DNA of 64,000 nt from Parapristionchus giblindavisi (Eukaryota; Nematoda; Chromadorea; Rhabditida; Diplogasteridae). Position 1 is the first letter of the stretch. The number at the start of each line of letters is the position of its first letter. The DNA is taken from assembly GCA_943737045.1 (NCBI GenBank), contig CALSFV010000408.1, positions 124,001 to 188,000 of the forward strand, read 5' to 3'. A program made the translations under genes and the position numbers. The notes below the pieces were generated by a model. It was not told where the DNA came from. It did not search any database and worked only from the letters and a program-made list of their open reading frames with translations. Of the stretch, positions 37,033 through 48,645 are shown in pieces.

Positions 37033-39712
37033 AACGAATTATTGACGTTGGTTATTATTTGGAGATTGTCTAAACTCACCACGAGGTTTTTAAATGAGAA
37101 TACCTAGAATCACTTTTCGATGATGATTAAATAAGCCAATCACCTAGGTTACGAGTTCGATCCCTGACGCGGTCAGAATCTTTTGCTGTTTTTCGAGACA
37201 GTGAAATCTAACTTTTAAATCACTTTTGAACTATAAGAATAAAGTAACGTAGACAATACTTCACACAAAGAACATAAATTTTTAAATATGAATGACTTCT
37301 GTCTGATATCCATGTGATTTAAAAAAATTAAAATATCGTAAGTTTGTTTTCTGCGATGTTGCTACAATAAATAAAATATGGTAAATAATGCATTTGAATT
37401 TAGACGAAAGTTCGAACATTTGATTATTCTAACTGTACGAATGAAAAAATAAAACTTTAATTTGCATGATATTATAATACAGTATGGATGATCTGTAACA
37501 GGATGTAATGATTGTCAGTTGGAGAATACTCCTCCGATACAGTGGTATTGGTTGGATATTGACACAATGAATGATAAGAATATTTATCATTTCTTAAAGG
37601 GAGATTGCTTATGTGACACTGAAATAGAAAGATGAAAACATGAAATAAAATATGAAGTGCGTTGCCCACTTTGCCCATACATTTTTTTCTTTTGTGGTTA
37701 CTGTATCTGTCTTAATCGCATTATATTTAAAACTGTTCAAAAGTGCGATAAAAAAGTGAAAAAACAGCAAAATAGTGTTTACGAGTGGAGGATCGTACTC
37801 ATAACCTGCAGGATGGTGTACGAAAATCTTATCCACAATACTACTGGATAGCTAATTTTTTTTGTGAGAGAAAAGAGTACTATTAGCTCGAGGTGTACCT
37901 TCAAGTAATATAAATACATTCGTTCTAATGCTATCCTTCCGTTCAATGGTCAACTAATTCCTTGAAATTCTAGATACAAAAAATTCTGTCTCATTCTCAT
38001 CTTTGACACCTTGGTAATTGCATTCTTATAGCTTTCACCTTTCCTCTTACCTAAGTATAATTTAATAAAGCCATGCACACTGTCTACTCAATCCAAAGAG
38101 CATATCATAAACAAATTTACAATCATTCCTATATTATCTACACGTAATGTTACATTTGCGAGAGGCGAGCTCTACACGCCACATATGACGGACACGTCAA
38201 CATAAATTTTGGAGTGTGTTGGGCTCTAGGGAGTTGGTAATTTGAGTATTTATTTCTTCTTTAATTTGTCTTTGTATGGAAATTATGTTTCGATCCTCTA
38301 GAGAAAATAATCCTATTACGACATTCTGAGTTTTGCAAAATTTCCTTTTACATTAGTTGGTTGCAGCGATGAAATTTGTGAGATGTCTCTCGTTGCCATC
38401 CAGTTTACATTATCGAATATGTCCAGAAAAAGTCAGCAATTGATGCACCAACCTAAATATCTTCGACGCGAAATGATTCATGAATATTGACTTGAGTCCT
38501 TATGGATTGGCAATGCTGTCATACAGTTAACATGATTTGCCATCCAAGAGTGTCTATTGATTTTTCTACATTAAAAAATGATAGGAGTAACTCTTATATA
38601 ATGCAAAATGTCATTTCCCACACAAAGCAAACTCCAATTTGAACAGTGATTGCATTATGATTTATATCTTTTTTCCATAAACAACGATGTCTAGTAAAAT
38701 CTGCCTTGTCTTGCACAAAAATTACTTATGCTGACATAAATTAATCACTTCTTTTTTTTTCAATTATGACAGTTTTGCGCAGTCAAGTAGGCTTTGATCG
38801 GATTTCTGTTTTTATTTCTAGTATTTAAAGGTAGACTCCCGCGAATATTTCCGCGGAAAAAACTGTGAAGACAGAAAGATTGCGAAAGTTATTGTGAATA
38901 TCGTAGACTGTTTATTTTATGCTAATTCTTGTTATTGATCGCTAGAATTATGAATGCTTGATATCGAAGGCAAGGCGAGTTTTTTGGAAATATGATTCAA
39001 ACTCGTGACAATGTAAGTCATACCACTCTCACAGACAAAGAAAGTGAGAGAGTGTTGCCAGAGCGGAGAGTTTCAAGTTATCCTCGATTGTTCCTTTAAT
39101 GACTAGAAGAGAATAAGTTTCCATTGATCGTAAACGTCGGAAAAGTACGTGAGGAGTACACTATTTCATTATATCATAAATGTCAAAAACACAAAAATTC
39201 GCCGTGGGACAGTATTCGTGCGCATGAGTTTTTTATTCTACAAAATATTATTATTCTCATTCACATTCTCATATCTAAGAGAAATCATTATAAATAAATA
39301 ACTTAAATACACATAGCCTACAACTTTCATAACAAATGTAAATATGTACAATCTATACGTTATAAGTATATAAGTTCTCGTTCATTACTTTTCTGTCATT
39401 GAAAAGAGAGAATTTATTCACTTAATGATAGTTATTGTCTTCTATGTAGATGTACTTTGTATCTCCTTTGATTTCGTTCAAAACAATACTACGTAGCTAT
39501 TTTTTACCAATAAATTCTCAAAAATCTCTGAAATCGAATGTTCAAATGTGTTCATTCGAATGAAACATGTTCATTATCGAATTAGTTTTTATCCTTCCCT
39601 TGTCAATCCTTTTTGAATCATTGATGTGTTCATTTTTTTCTGAAATCTTATTTCTCGAATCATAGATTTATAAATTTCATCATATTCATTTCATTTTTTT
39701 TCAGATTTCAAA
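37033..39712. other. Intergenic region between srsx-like copies C and D
   Basis: AT-rich. 38605-39190 is homologous to the region upstream of copies B/C, but it is interrupted by about 280 bp (38828-39110) that includes a fragment of the hairpin MITE family (GAGAGAGTGTTGCCAGAGCG). Another MITE half lies at 37862-37903. A box B-like GAGTTCGATCCCT at 37158 hints at a tRNA-derived remnant. No gene is recognised. Confidence 0.5.
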
Positions 39713-42700
39713 ATGCTTACCGATACTGATCGAATGTTTATTTGGGGTGCAATTCCCATTTCAAGTGCAATTGGTTTATGGGGAAATATCAATGTGATCT
39801 ATGCACATTATCGATTACCTATGCTGAGAACGAAATACGGTAAGTTGTTTCAATATGGTAAAATTTGGATACTAACTTTTTACAGGACTATTATTATGTA
39901 TGTTAACATTTAGTCAGAGTATATGCCTATTATTTGAATGGGTTGGATTTGCATATGGAGTAACTCGTCATATTATACGGTATATTAGAATCAGTATTTT
40001 GTAATTGTTTGGTTCTTGTATTCCTAATTGACAGTCGAACATTAAAACAAACATAATTGCTGTCATGCCTCAGGCGTAGATAAATTATTATTATTATTAT
40101 AAAACAAACCGTATGTGTCAGATAATGCAAATAGTAATTTAACAAAAATATTCTTCCGAAGCTTTAAAAAAGCAATTTAAACTTCGAAAAATCAAATTTA
40201 AAATGAAATAAAGTAAATAATGATATTCGTATTCAGTAGTAAATGTTTCTTCCTCATTTCTCCATATTTATTCATGCATTGTGCACAAACTGGGCTTATG
40301 GCTACTATCTCAGTCGATCTTTTCATATCGATTATTCTTCCCATGAAGTTTGATCTTTGATCTTTCCTTTATTTGATCTTTGATCTTTGATCTTTTCAGA
40401 CATCGTGTTGTACATCCCCCAACTTATTTATTTTTCCTTTGTCTGCCAACTTTAATCTACGGAACACTAGTTATTGTTTTAGCTATAATCCACACTGATG
40501 ATACTCTTATTCAAATCTGTAATCCTCCATTGAGTTTACCTCCTTTGGGCAACAGAGTCTGGTATAATCTCCTATACAAACCATTACTTCATCTCATTAA
40601 GTTAAGGTATTTCGGAGCTCTTATGTTCGGTTTGATAACTATTGCTACATACACAATGTCATTCTCAATTATGTATTCGAAAACTCGAAACAAGTCTGTA
40701 AGTTCTGCAAAAAAAATTGATCTCGGGCGGGCTCGAACTGCCGGCTTTCTGTGTGTTAGACAGATGTGATAACCACTACACCACGAGATCTGACGTTTTG
40801 TTTTCAGCAAAGTGACACAGCGAATACATCAGTTGAAAGGAAAGCAATGCAATCGTTGTCTGTCTTATTGGTAGTCTTTGTAGTCACAAGGTTAGACTAT
40901 CACAAACTTCTAATATTATCTTTTCCTTTGAAGGTACATCGGTGTTGTGATAGCTAATCTAATGAATATCTTCGCTGCTGATAAAGATTTAATAGGAACC
41001 GTACAGAGTTATAATGTATGTTATATATTACTGTAGAGAACATTAGGTGCTGACAATACCGTGCCTACACAGTACATTATCACGGGTCTCCGGTAAAAGT
41101 GTAGAAACGTCTGCCACTATGAAAATTTTTTGTCTTTGATTTCGATGAAAGTTGGTCAGTGGGTGTGGTTGGGGGTCATGAGAAGGCCGGGCCACTTCAT
41201 TTGGCCAAAATTACAAATTATCGATTTTTTGTGATCTACCCTGGAAATGAGCATAACTCGGTTCATTTTCATCGTACAGCGAGCTGACAGGTGTCATTCG
41301 AACCGCATTCTAATTCTCTCCAAAAAAGTTGTGAGTGGCCCGTTCGCTGCTAAGTCGTCTTCAGGGCGAAAAACGCGAAAAACGAATTTTTTGAACAAAA
41401 AGGTGACCTGTTCTCGAAAATTTTCTCTTGGGATCATCCGTATTATTGCAGAAAATAAGTTATCAGATGACGTATATAGTCGGTATGTTGTTCATTTACC
41501 GTATCTCTGTCCTCCCAATACCGTTTAATAGAGTACACGGGACTTTTTTTTTCGCATCAGCAGTTTTTTCATCGTATCTGTCTTCAAAATGGTCCAATCG
41601 GCAATCTTAAAAAAAGGAATATGATGCTCTCGGAAAGGCGAACAAAAAGGTCTTTCATGATCGAATAGCTATGACAACTCATTTTCGAGTTATTCGAGGA
41701 AAATCACCATACTTTCTCCTTTTTCATCGATTCTAATGAATGACCGGAAAGAAAACTATTCTCTGTACAGCTAAAAACTACCCAACCGACTTTATTTTAT
41801 AGTATACATGAGAAAATATTATAAAAGCAAGCAATCAATATGTAATTATCAACATCACTGATCGAAAACGAGGGATGTAGACAAGTCAGGGGCCTCATCC
41901 GTGAGCAGTGTGTTCATCTCGGTTTTCATCCAGTTACAGATTGCATCGGAGGAGATAGTCAGATCATCCTCATGTACTTTCACTTCATCCTCAATTCCTC
42001 CTCCCTCCTCATCGTAGTCCTTCTCCCAGTTGTTGATGAAATCCATATCCAGTGCCACATCTCTCTTGGTTCTTGTGGTGTTCAGCTTCTTCTCTGTCTC
42101 CTCCTTCTTCGCTAGCAGAGTCCGAATGCAGTTCTTGATCTGATCGTGTGACATTCGGTTAGCGGGCATGATATCCGATCTGGCCTTCATTCTCTTTTAG
42201 ACTTCTTCTGCTCGCAGCTTGTTCCTGGCTGCGTAGAATTCCTCGAATTGATCGACCACCATCTGCTTGGTAACAGAGTCGTATGGGGCACCAGGGGAGG
42301 GCGGAAAAAGATGGCCGGTAAAAAAATCGGTAAAACGGAAAAACTCTGAAAAACCCTGTAAAACCGCGAAAAATTGTATTTTTTTCTGCTACCTTTATTT
42401 CTACGTTTACTCATCAGAACTGCGATATCGTGCCTGACACTATAAATGAACTTATTTGTTATTACTTTGACCGTAGTTACAACAAAAAAATATTTCAATT
42501 TATTCTGTTCTGTTAATACATATATGGCAATTGTTATTTATTCAGAGAGAAACCGTCTGTCGAGACATAAAATCGCCTTCGGTTACGGGCAATTTTTCGA
42601 GATATCGAACGTAATGTTACCAAAAATAACGCAGAATATCTTGTGTAAATTTTTTCCGCCCAACCCTTTGGGGCACTCTTCTTCCGAATGCGAAGTGCCT

Positions 42701-45700
42701 ATTGGTCTCGGATGCTTCGGTGCCTTCTCGTATTCCTTGAATGATTCCGAAAGTGGACTGATTCCGACTCCTTGCTGAACCTCCTCGAGCATTCTCTTTT
42801 ACAGTCCAAGGGTGAAATCTACCATTGATACTCCGGTCTGATCTTGTGCTCTCCTCTGCCCCAGTGACGTTCAAGATTCCAATGACGGAGTAAAGTGGCT
42901 CTCGCTTTGTAAATTGTTGAGGCGAAAAGGAGAAGAAAAAAGGGAAAGGAGACACTTAAGTGTGCATTAGATGATCAGATCAGTAAATGAAATACGTAAT
43001 TTTTGCAACAATTTTTCCATAACTGGCACGAAACAACCGACTAAATCGATGTGGATAAGGTTTTCCTCGAATAACTCGAAAATGAGTTGTCATAGCTATT
43101 CGATCATGAAGGACCTTTTTGTTCGCCTTTCCGAGAGCATCATTTTCCTTTTTAAAGATTGTCGATTGGACCATTTTGAAGACAGATACTATGAAAAAAC
43201 TGCTGAGGCGAAAAAAACGGCTAAAAAAAAAGGCCAGAACGGATATCATGCCCGCTAACCGAATGTCACACGATCAGATCAAGAACTGCATGCGGACTCT
43301 GCTAGCGAAGAAGGAGGAGACAGAGAAGAAGCTGAGCACCACAAGAACCAAGAGAGATGTGGCACTGGATATGGATTTCATCAAAAACTGGGAGAAGGAC
43401 TACGATGAGGAGGGAGGAGGAATTGAGGATGAAGTGTAAGTACATGAGGATGATCTGACTATCTCCTCCGATGCAATCTGTAACTGGATGAAAACCGAGA
43501 TGAACACACTGCTCACGGATGAGGCCCCTGACTTGTCTACATCCCTCGTTTTCGATCAGTGATGTTGATAATTACATATTGATTGCTTGCTTTTATAATA
43601 TTTTCTCATGTATACTATAAAATAAAGTCGGTTGGGTAGTTTTTAGCTGTACAGAGAATAATTTTCTTTCCGGTCATTCATTAGAATCGATGAAAAAGGA
43701 GAAAGTGTGGTGATTTTCCTCGAATAACTCGAAAATGAGTTGTCATAGCTATTCGATCATGTAAGACCTTTTTGTTCGCCTTTCCGAGAGCATCATATTC
43801 CTTTTTTAAGATTGCCGATTGGACCATTTTGAAGACAGATACGATGAAAAAACTGCTGAGGCGAAAAAAAAAGTCCCGTGTACTCTATTAAACGGTATTG
43901 TGAGGACAGAGATACGGTAAATGAACAACATACCGACTATATACGTCATCTAATAACTTATTTTCTGCAATAATACGGATGATCCCAAGAGAAAATTTTC
44001 GAGAACAGGTCACCTTTTTGTTCAAAATAATCGTTTTACGCGTTTTTCGCCCTGAAGACGACTTAGCAGCGAACGGGCCATTCACAACTTTTTTAGAGAG
44101 AATTAGAATGCGGTTCGAATGACACCTGTCAGATCGCTTTACGATGAAAATGAACCGAGTTATGATCATTTCCAGGATAGATCACAAAAAATCGATAATT
44201 TGTAATTTTGGCCAAATGAAGTGGCTCGGCCTTCTCATGACCCCCAACCACACCCACTGACCAACTTTCATCGAAATCAAAGACAAAAAATTTTCATAGT
44301 GGCAGGCCCGGCCGTTTTTGCTACACTTTTACAGGAGACCCGTGTTATGAGCTATGACGTGTTCACCGTAATTTTTTTTCTGAAAATCGATAATTTGTCG
44401 GACCATGATCGGGGGTATGACAAAACCGCAACGACAAAAGCGCAACTCGCCAATAACGACAAAAGCGCAAAAATAATAAGCGCAAGCGACAAAAGCGCAA
44501 CTCGCTATAACTTCCTCCAGAGTTGTCCAATCAAGGTCAGGTTGGTCATTTTGAACTCCTTGGCCTCAGGTATATTACGTCATGAATTGATCTTTGATCT
44601 CTGGCTCCTCAACGACAAAAGCGCAACTCGAGCTATCTCGGCTCAGAGTAATGCTAGAAACTTCGGGGTGGGCTCATACGAAACCTCGGGCCTTCGGCCA
44701 TCCCGTAAAAAGTTGATCTTTGATCTCTGTCCCCTCAACGACAAAAGCGCAACTCGAGCTATCTCGGCTCAGAGTAATGCTAGACACTTCGGGGTGGGCT
44801 CATACGAAATCTAGAGGCCTCGGCCATCCCGTAACAAGTTGATCTTTGATCTCTGCCTCCTCAACGACAAAAGCGCAACTCGAGCTATCTCGGCTCAGAG
44901 TGATGCTACACACTTCGGGGTGGGCTCATACGAAACCTCAGGACCTGCGCCATCCCCTCATTGTAAACTACCGTAATCTACCGTAACCCGGTTCGATGGG
45001 TCAGATCAAGGGCGATGGGTCAGATTTCGCTAAAAATTGTCCAAATGGTTACTATGTGCGTGGTATGAATATGAGTTATTGTAAACTACCGTAACGCGGT
45101 TTGGTGGGTCAGATCAAGTGCGATGGGTCAGATTTCACAAAAAATTGTCGGAATAACCACTGCGTGTGCGATATCATTAGGAGTTATTGTAAACTACCGT
45201 AATCTACCACAACCTGGTTCGGTGGGTCAGATCACATCCGATGGGCCAGATTTCACTAAAAAGTGTCCAAATGATTGTTTACAATAACTCATAATCATAC
45301 CACGCTCATAGTAACCATTTGGACAATTTTTAGTGAAATCTGACCCATCGCACTTGATCTGACCCACCGAACCGGGTTACGGTAGTTTACAATAACTCAT
45401 AATCATACCACGCACATAGTAACCATTTGGACAATTTTAGTGAAATCTGACCCATCGAACCGGGTTACGGTAGATTACGGTAGTTTACAATGCGGGATGG
45501 CGCAGGTCCTGAGGTTTCGTATGAGCCCACCCCGAAGTGTGTAGCATCACTCTGAGCCGAGATAGCTCGAGTTGCGCTTTTGTCGTTGAGGGGCCAGAGA
45601 TCAAAGATCAATTTTTTTACGGGATGACCGAGGCCCCGAGGTTTCGTATGAGCCCACCCCGAAGTGTCTAGCATCACTCGAAGCCGATATAGCTCGAGTT

Positions 45701-46520
45701 GCGCTTTTGTCGTTGAGGGACCAGAGATCAAAGATCAATACGTAATAGCTCTGAGGCTAAGGAGTTCAAAAACGCCAACCTGATCATGATTGGACAACTC
45801 TGGCCGAAGTTATCGCGAGTTGCGCTTTTGTCGCTTGCGCTTTTTTTACCCCATTTGCGCTTTTGTCGTTGCGGTTTTGTCATACTCCCCCATGATCCCC
45901 TCGCGTATTGGTCCAGAAACTCTTTCGTAAAGTCTGGCTTCCCTTATGAGTGAGAAATTAAAGCGCTTCAAAAACACTCCGCAAAGAAGCTAGTTTGTGC
46001 ACCAATCTATAATAATATAAGACTTGATCTTTGATCAAATGATAAATCATAATATTGTAGGTATTCTCAGCAATGATCTGTTATTCATCATCCTATTATG
46101 TTTGTTTCTTTCGTTCTTCTGAATATCGTAAGATATTCTGGTATCAGATTGTTGCTGTCGCACAATTCTTTGGTCAGTTTCATATATATTCTAGGAACAT
46201 AAGTCCGAGTGATTTTTTTCTGCATTTGGGTTAATGTTAAACATATATGGGGAACTTTATTCTCAGTCAGTCTGAAAGACAAGACATGACGAACCGGATA
46301 AGTGCAGTTAAATTTATTTTTTTGAATTTACATAAATAGTCTTGAAATTACAGGTTTTGAAGTGAATGAACGTCGATTCGGAAGAGTTGAAGTGGAGATA
46401 ACGAATAGTGTACGACAAACTTCAACTGTTAATCAACAATCTATTATGTATTCTAAAAAACCAATTAGTTTACATGAAAAACGACAAACACAATCTGCCA
46501 AATCAGTTCGAAAATTTTAA
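39713..46520 (+). CDS. Serpentine chemoreceptor, srsx-like, copy D (9 exons, 5 kb intron 7)
   Basis: Exons: 39713-39839, 39886-39979, 40237-40347, 40400-40561, 40607-40697, 40808-40890, 40934-41015, 46061-46172, 46354-46520; phases agree, giving 342 aa. It is the closest relative of copy C, with the same motifs at TM1, TM3 and after TM7 (FFRSSEYRKIFWYQI). The last exon encodes a longer, basic, Gln/Ser/Lys-rich cytoplasmic tail (ends SAKSVRKF). Intron 7 grew from about 210 bp in copy C to 5.0 kb through two palindromic elements, yet both splice sites and all exons are intact. Correct removal of such a self-complementary intron is an open question. Confidence 0.85.
40052..40098 (+). mobile_element. 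Very short LINE 3' tail insertion in intron 2 of copy D
   Basis: About 47 bp (ATAATTGCTGTCATGCCTCA to an ATTATTATTATTAT tail) interrupts sequence that is continuous in copy C. It is flanked by an AAAACAAAC direct repeat on both sides. This has the form of an extremely 5'-truncated LINE insertion with an ATT tail and a target duplication of about 10 bp. Confidence 0.55.
40718..40790 (-). tRNA. tRNA-Val (AAC) in intron 5 of srsx-like copy D
   Basis: Same position and orientation as the tRNA in copy C, so it was present before the duplication. Cloverleaf and anticodon AAC are kept. One T-stem pair is lost (GGCAG opposite CCGCC) and there is a change in the variable region, so it may be decaying. 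Confidence 0.75.
41855..42301 (-). CDS. Unknown acidic coiled-coil-like protein fragment in the left arm of foldback I
   Basis: On the minus strand the arm encodes APYDSVTKQMVVDQFEEFY, a stop (RAEEV then TAA), then MPANRMSHDQIKNC, LLAKKEETEKKL, DMDFINNWEKDYDEEGG and an end at STSLVFDQ. The composition is richer in GC and charged residues than anything nearby, typical of a captured host exon. I do not recognise the family. The main ORF is 111 aa (41855-42190). The in-frame stop just upstream suggests a broken fragment rather than a working gene. Confidence 0.4.
43232..43561 (+). pseudogene. Second copy of the unknown acidic fragment in the right arm of foldback I
   Basis: Inverted duplicate of the left-arm ORF with a few substitutions (DFIKNWEKDYDE) and a premature TAA after GIEDEV (43437-43439). 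After this stop the frame resumes with VHEDDLTISSDAICNW to STSLVFDQ. One arm has decayed further than the other. Confidence 0.5.
44403..45897. repeat. Foldback element II: nested palindrome built of CGACAAAAGCGCAAC repeats
   Basis: The outer ends CCATGATC-GGGGG-TATGACAAAACC and the inverse at 45860-45897 pair. The left arm (44403-44960) holds three tandem units of about 120-140 bp, each with AACGACAAAAGCGCAACTCG, a CTCGGCTCAGAGTAATGCTA type core and CTTCGGGGTGGGCTCATACG. Inverted units occur at 45480-45830. The centre (44960-45480) is a second palindrome of GTAAACTACCGTAATCTACC and GGTGGGTCAGATC motifs. No ORF is supported. It directly follows foldback I. Confidence 0.85.
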
Positions 46521-46636
46521 CAACTTGAGCGATTTAATAAATACGTTATTTTCACATTGTATATTTTTATGTGAAAACTTGAAAAGACGATGAAAACTGT
46601 AAGCAATAGAATGTTGTCGCTCGAAGAACTAATATA
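46521..46636. other. 3' flank of srsx-like copy D
   Basis: Short unannotated gap between the stop codon of copy D and the first tRNA-like foldback element. No feature is seen. Confidence 0.4.
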
Positions 46637-47850
46637 CTGACAAGGGAAGTCTTTTATGTCTCAGTGAGACTTTTGAACGAGACTATTTTTCCTCGATAGG
46701 TATAGGTAATATATGGATGGAACGAAAAAATTAGATGCAGCCATGCACTTTCAGATTTTATATAATTAATTGAAGTTTGTGAAAAAAATTCTTCATTTTT
46801 TGAAGAAAAAACACACTATGTAGGCGACAAGAAGTGTATGAAACAAGGCATTCCTCATAGAACATTGACAACATGGCGGCGTGGTGTAGTGGTAGTATGT
46901 ACTCTTCTAGATCAGGATGTGGTTGGTTCGAGTACACCTATAGACATTTTACTTTTGCTCATTTTTATCAGCTTCGGACTTGTACTTTCGATCGAAAAAA
47001 AATTTAAAAAATTTTTTTTTTCATTTTATTCTCTACTTTTCGTGCACTTTTCTCCTATTCCGTTAACTTTTTCATTATTTCCGATATATTTAGCATCTAA
47101 TATCTTATACGAATTTTTTTCAACATGGCAAATTATTAAATTTATACATGCCAAATAGTATTTCAACAACAATGGTAGCTGCCAAAAAACAATTCCAGCC
47201 AAATCGACGATCACATATCGAACATTTGATCAAAGAAAACTTGGGACAGGGTTTCTCACAGATTACAACAAGATCTTTGGGGTAAACATCTTCATGCTTG
47301 GACCGGAGTGAGAAAAGGAGTGGGAATGTGGTATATCCAGATATATCCAGACTTGGCAAAGGCATATTTGTGAGATACATGGAAAAGAGGGGATTTGATC
47401 TGGTGGTAGATAAGAGATGTCATCTTGAGCACGCCCAAACGTTTTGAAAGTAGAGAATAAAATGAAAAAAATATTTTTTTTAAAATTTTTTCGATCGAAA
47501 GTTCAAGTCCGAAGCTGATAAAAATGAGCAAAAGTAAAATGTCTATAGGTGCACTCGAACCAACCACATCCTGATCTAGAAGAGCACATACTACCACTAC
47601 ACCACGCCGCCATGTTGTCAATGTTCTATGAGGAATGCCTTGTTTCATACACTTCTTGTCGCCTACATAGTGTGTTTTTTCTTCAAAAAATGAAGAATTT
47701 TTTTCACAAACTTCAATTAATTATATAAAATCTGAAAGTGCATGGCTGCATCTAATTTTTTGGTTCCATCCATATATTACCTATACCTATCGAGGAAAAA
47801 TAGTCTCGTTCAAAAGTCTCACTGAGACATAAAAGACTTCCCTTGTGAGC
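46637..47850. mobile_element. tRNA-arm foldback element, copy 1
   Basis: 1.2 kb with inverted arms of about 400 bp (46637-47041 and 47447-47850) starting ACAAGGGAAGTCTTTTATG. Each arm contains a tRNA-like sequence, GGCGTGGTGTAGTGGTAGTA followed by GGTTGGTTCGAGT, with box A and box B but no full cloverleaf. The spacer (47042-47446) differs on its two sides. The flanks CTG/GAG at both copies make the exact ends uncertain by three bases. No protein is recognised; the long frames within are by-products of the inverted repeat. Confidence 0.8.
46874..46945 (+). repeat. tRNA-like sequence in the left arm of foldback copy 1
   Basis: A D-arm-like GTGTAGTGGTAGTATG and T-arm-like GGTTCGAGTACACC are spaced as in a tRNA. 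The acceptor ends do not pair (GGCGGCG against CTATAGAC). The same sequence recurs inverted at about 47545-47616 and 49556-49620, and direct at about 48880-48955. It could supply pol III promoters reading into each arm. Confidence 0.55.
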
Positions 47851-48645
47851 AATAAAAGAATTTGATCTCGGGCGGGCTCGAACCGCCGGCCTTCTGTGTG
47901 TTAGACAGATGTGATAACCACTACACCACGAGATCAGGTGACGATGAAAGAGAGGAGTGAACTTGTCAACAGCAAACACTTAAATGCAAATCGATGTCAA
48001 TTAAAATATCCAAATAAGGAAAACAATATTTGTTTTGTGTCCCGTTCATTCATGTATTGCTCTCACTTTAGATAGTACTTATTATCTTCCCATTATATCT
48101 AGATTTTAATCTCCTCATTTCTCCCGCAAAAACCACTCCTTTCTTCTGTCTACCAAATACTGCCAAATCGATATTCGAATTCGTTCATAATCTTCTTTGA
48201 AACCTATAGATAATGAAGTTTGTAAACAATAGTTACTATGTCTCCATTGGACCTTGAAGTAGTCATTTGCTTCCCTTAGTGTTCCTCTTTCCTTCTAACA
48301 GATGTTGTTCATTGTTCGTCACTTGCAAAAAATAGATTAATCATGTTGTTTAATCACGTGATTGAACATCAAAATGAATCATTCTTCAATTTAAAGAAAC
48401 AAATCGATTTCATGATCTTCTCACACTTTCACAAAATACACACAGAAGTTATACAGCTATCCTTTTCTTATAAATATTTTTTATTGGTTTAGTTGTACTC
48501 TGTTCTCTGTTACCATTCTCTAACTTCCTTGTCTGTGAAATAGTGAAAAAAAGATAAATAATTAAATAATATTCCTTCAACTTCAAGTGTTTGTCTATTA
48601 GAATGTTTTCACATTGTTTCCTCTATTGAATCAACTCTTTCATTC
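47851..48645. other. Spacer between the two inverted foldback copies
   Basis: About 800 bp holding a tRNA-Val gene (47863-47935) near its left end and otherwise AT-rich sequence without recognisable exons. Confidence 0.5.
47863..47935 (-). tRNA. tRNA-Val (AAC), third copy
   Basis: Identical in sequence to the intact copy at 36218-36290 over the cloverleaf, with fully paired acceptor, anticodon (AAC) and T stems. The surrounding sequence differs from the two intronic copies, so it was moved independently or remains from another receptor copy. Confidence 0.85.

Larger units (their letters stand above)
41081..44343. mobile_element. Foldback element I: 1.1 kb inverted arms with captured coding sequence
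   Basis: The left arm 41081-42188 and right arm 43232-44343 are near-identical inverted copies (outer end CACGGGTCTCC / GGAGACCCGTG). The spacer of about 1.04 kb (42189-43231) itself repeats part of the arm at 43066-43215. Both arms contain the same ORF, and both have GAAAAACTGCTGAGGCGAAAA-like stretches. No transposase is recognised. The element lies in intron 7 of srsx-like copy D and is absent from the copy A and C introns. Confidence 0.85.

Noticed and set aside
37158..37190. Box B-like GAGTTCGATCCCT
   Set aside because: No matching D arm or acceptor stem nearby; too weak for a tRNA call.
42583..42955. Overlapping frames in the foldback I spacer
   Set aside because: Short, in several frames on both strands, no recognisable motif or splice sites.
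44221..44814. 197-aa open frame over the junction of the two foldback elements
   Set aside because: Translates tandem repeat units (NDKSATRAISAQSNAR twice); spans two different elements.
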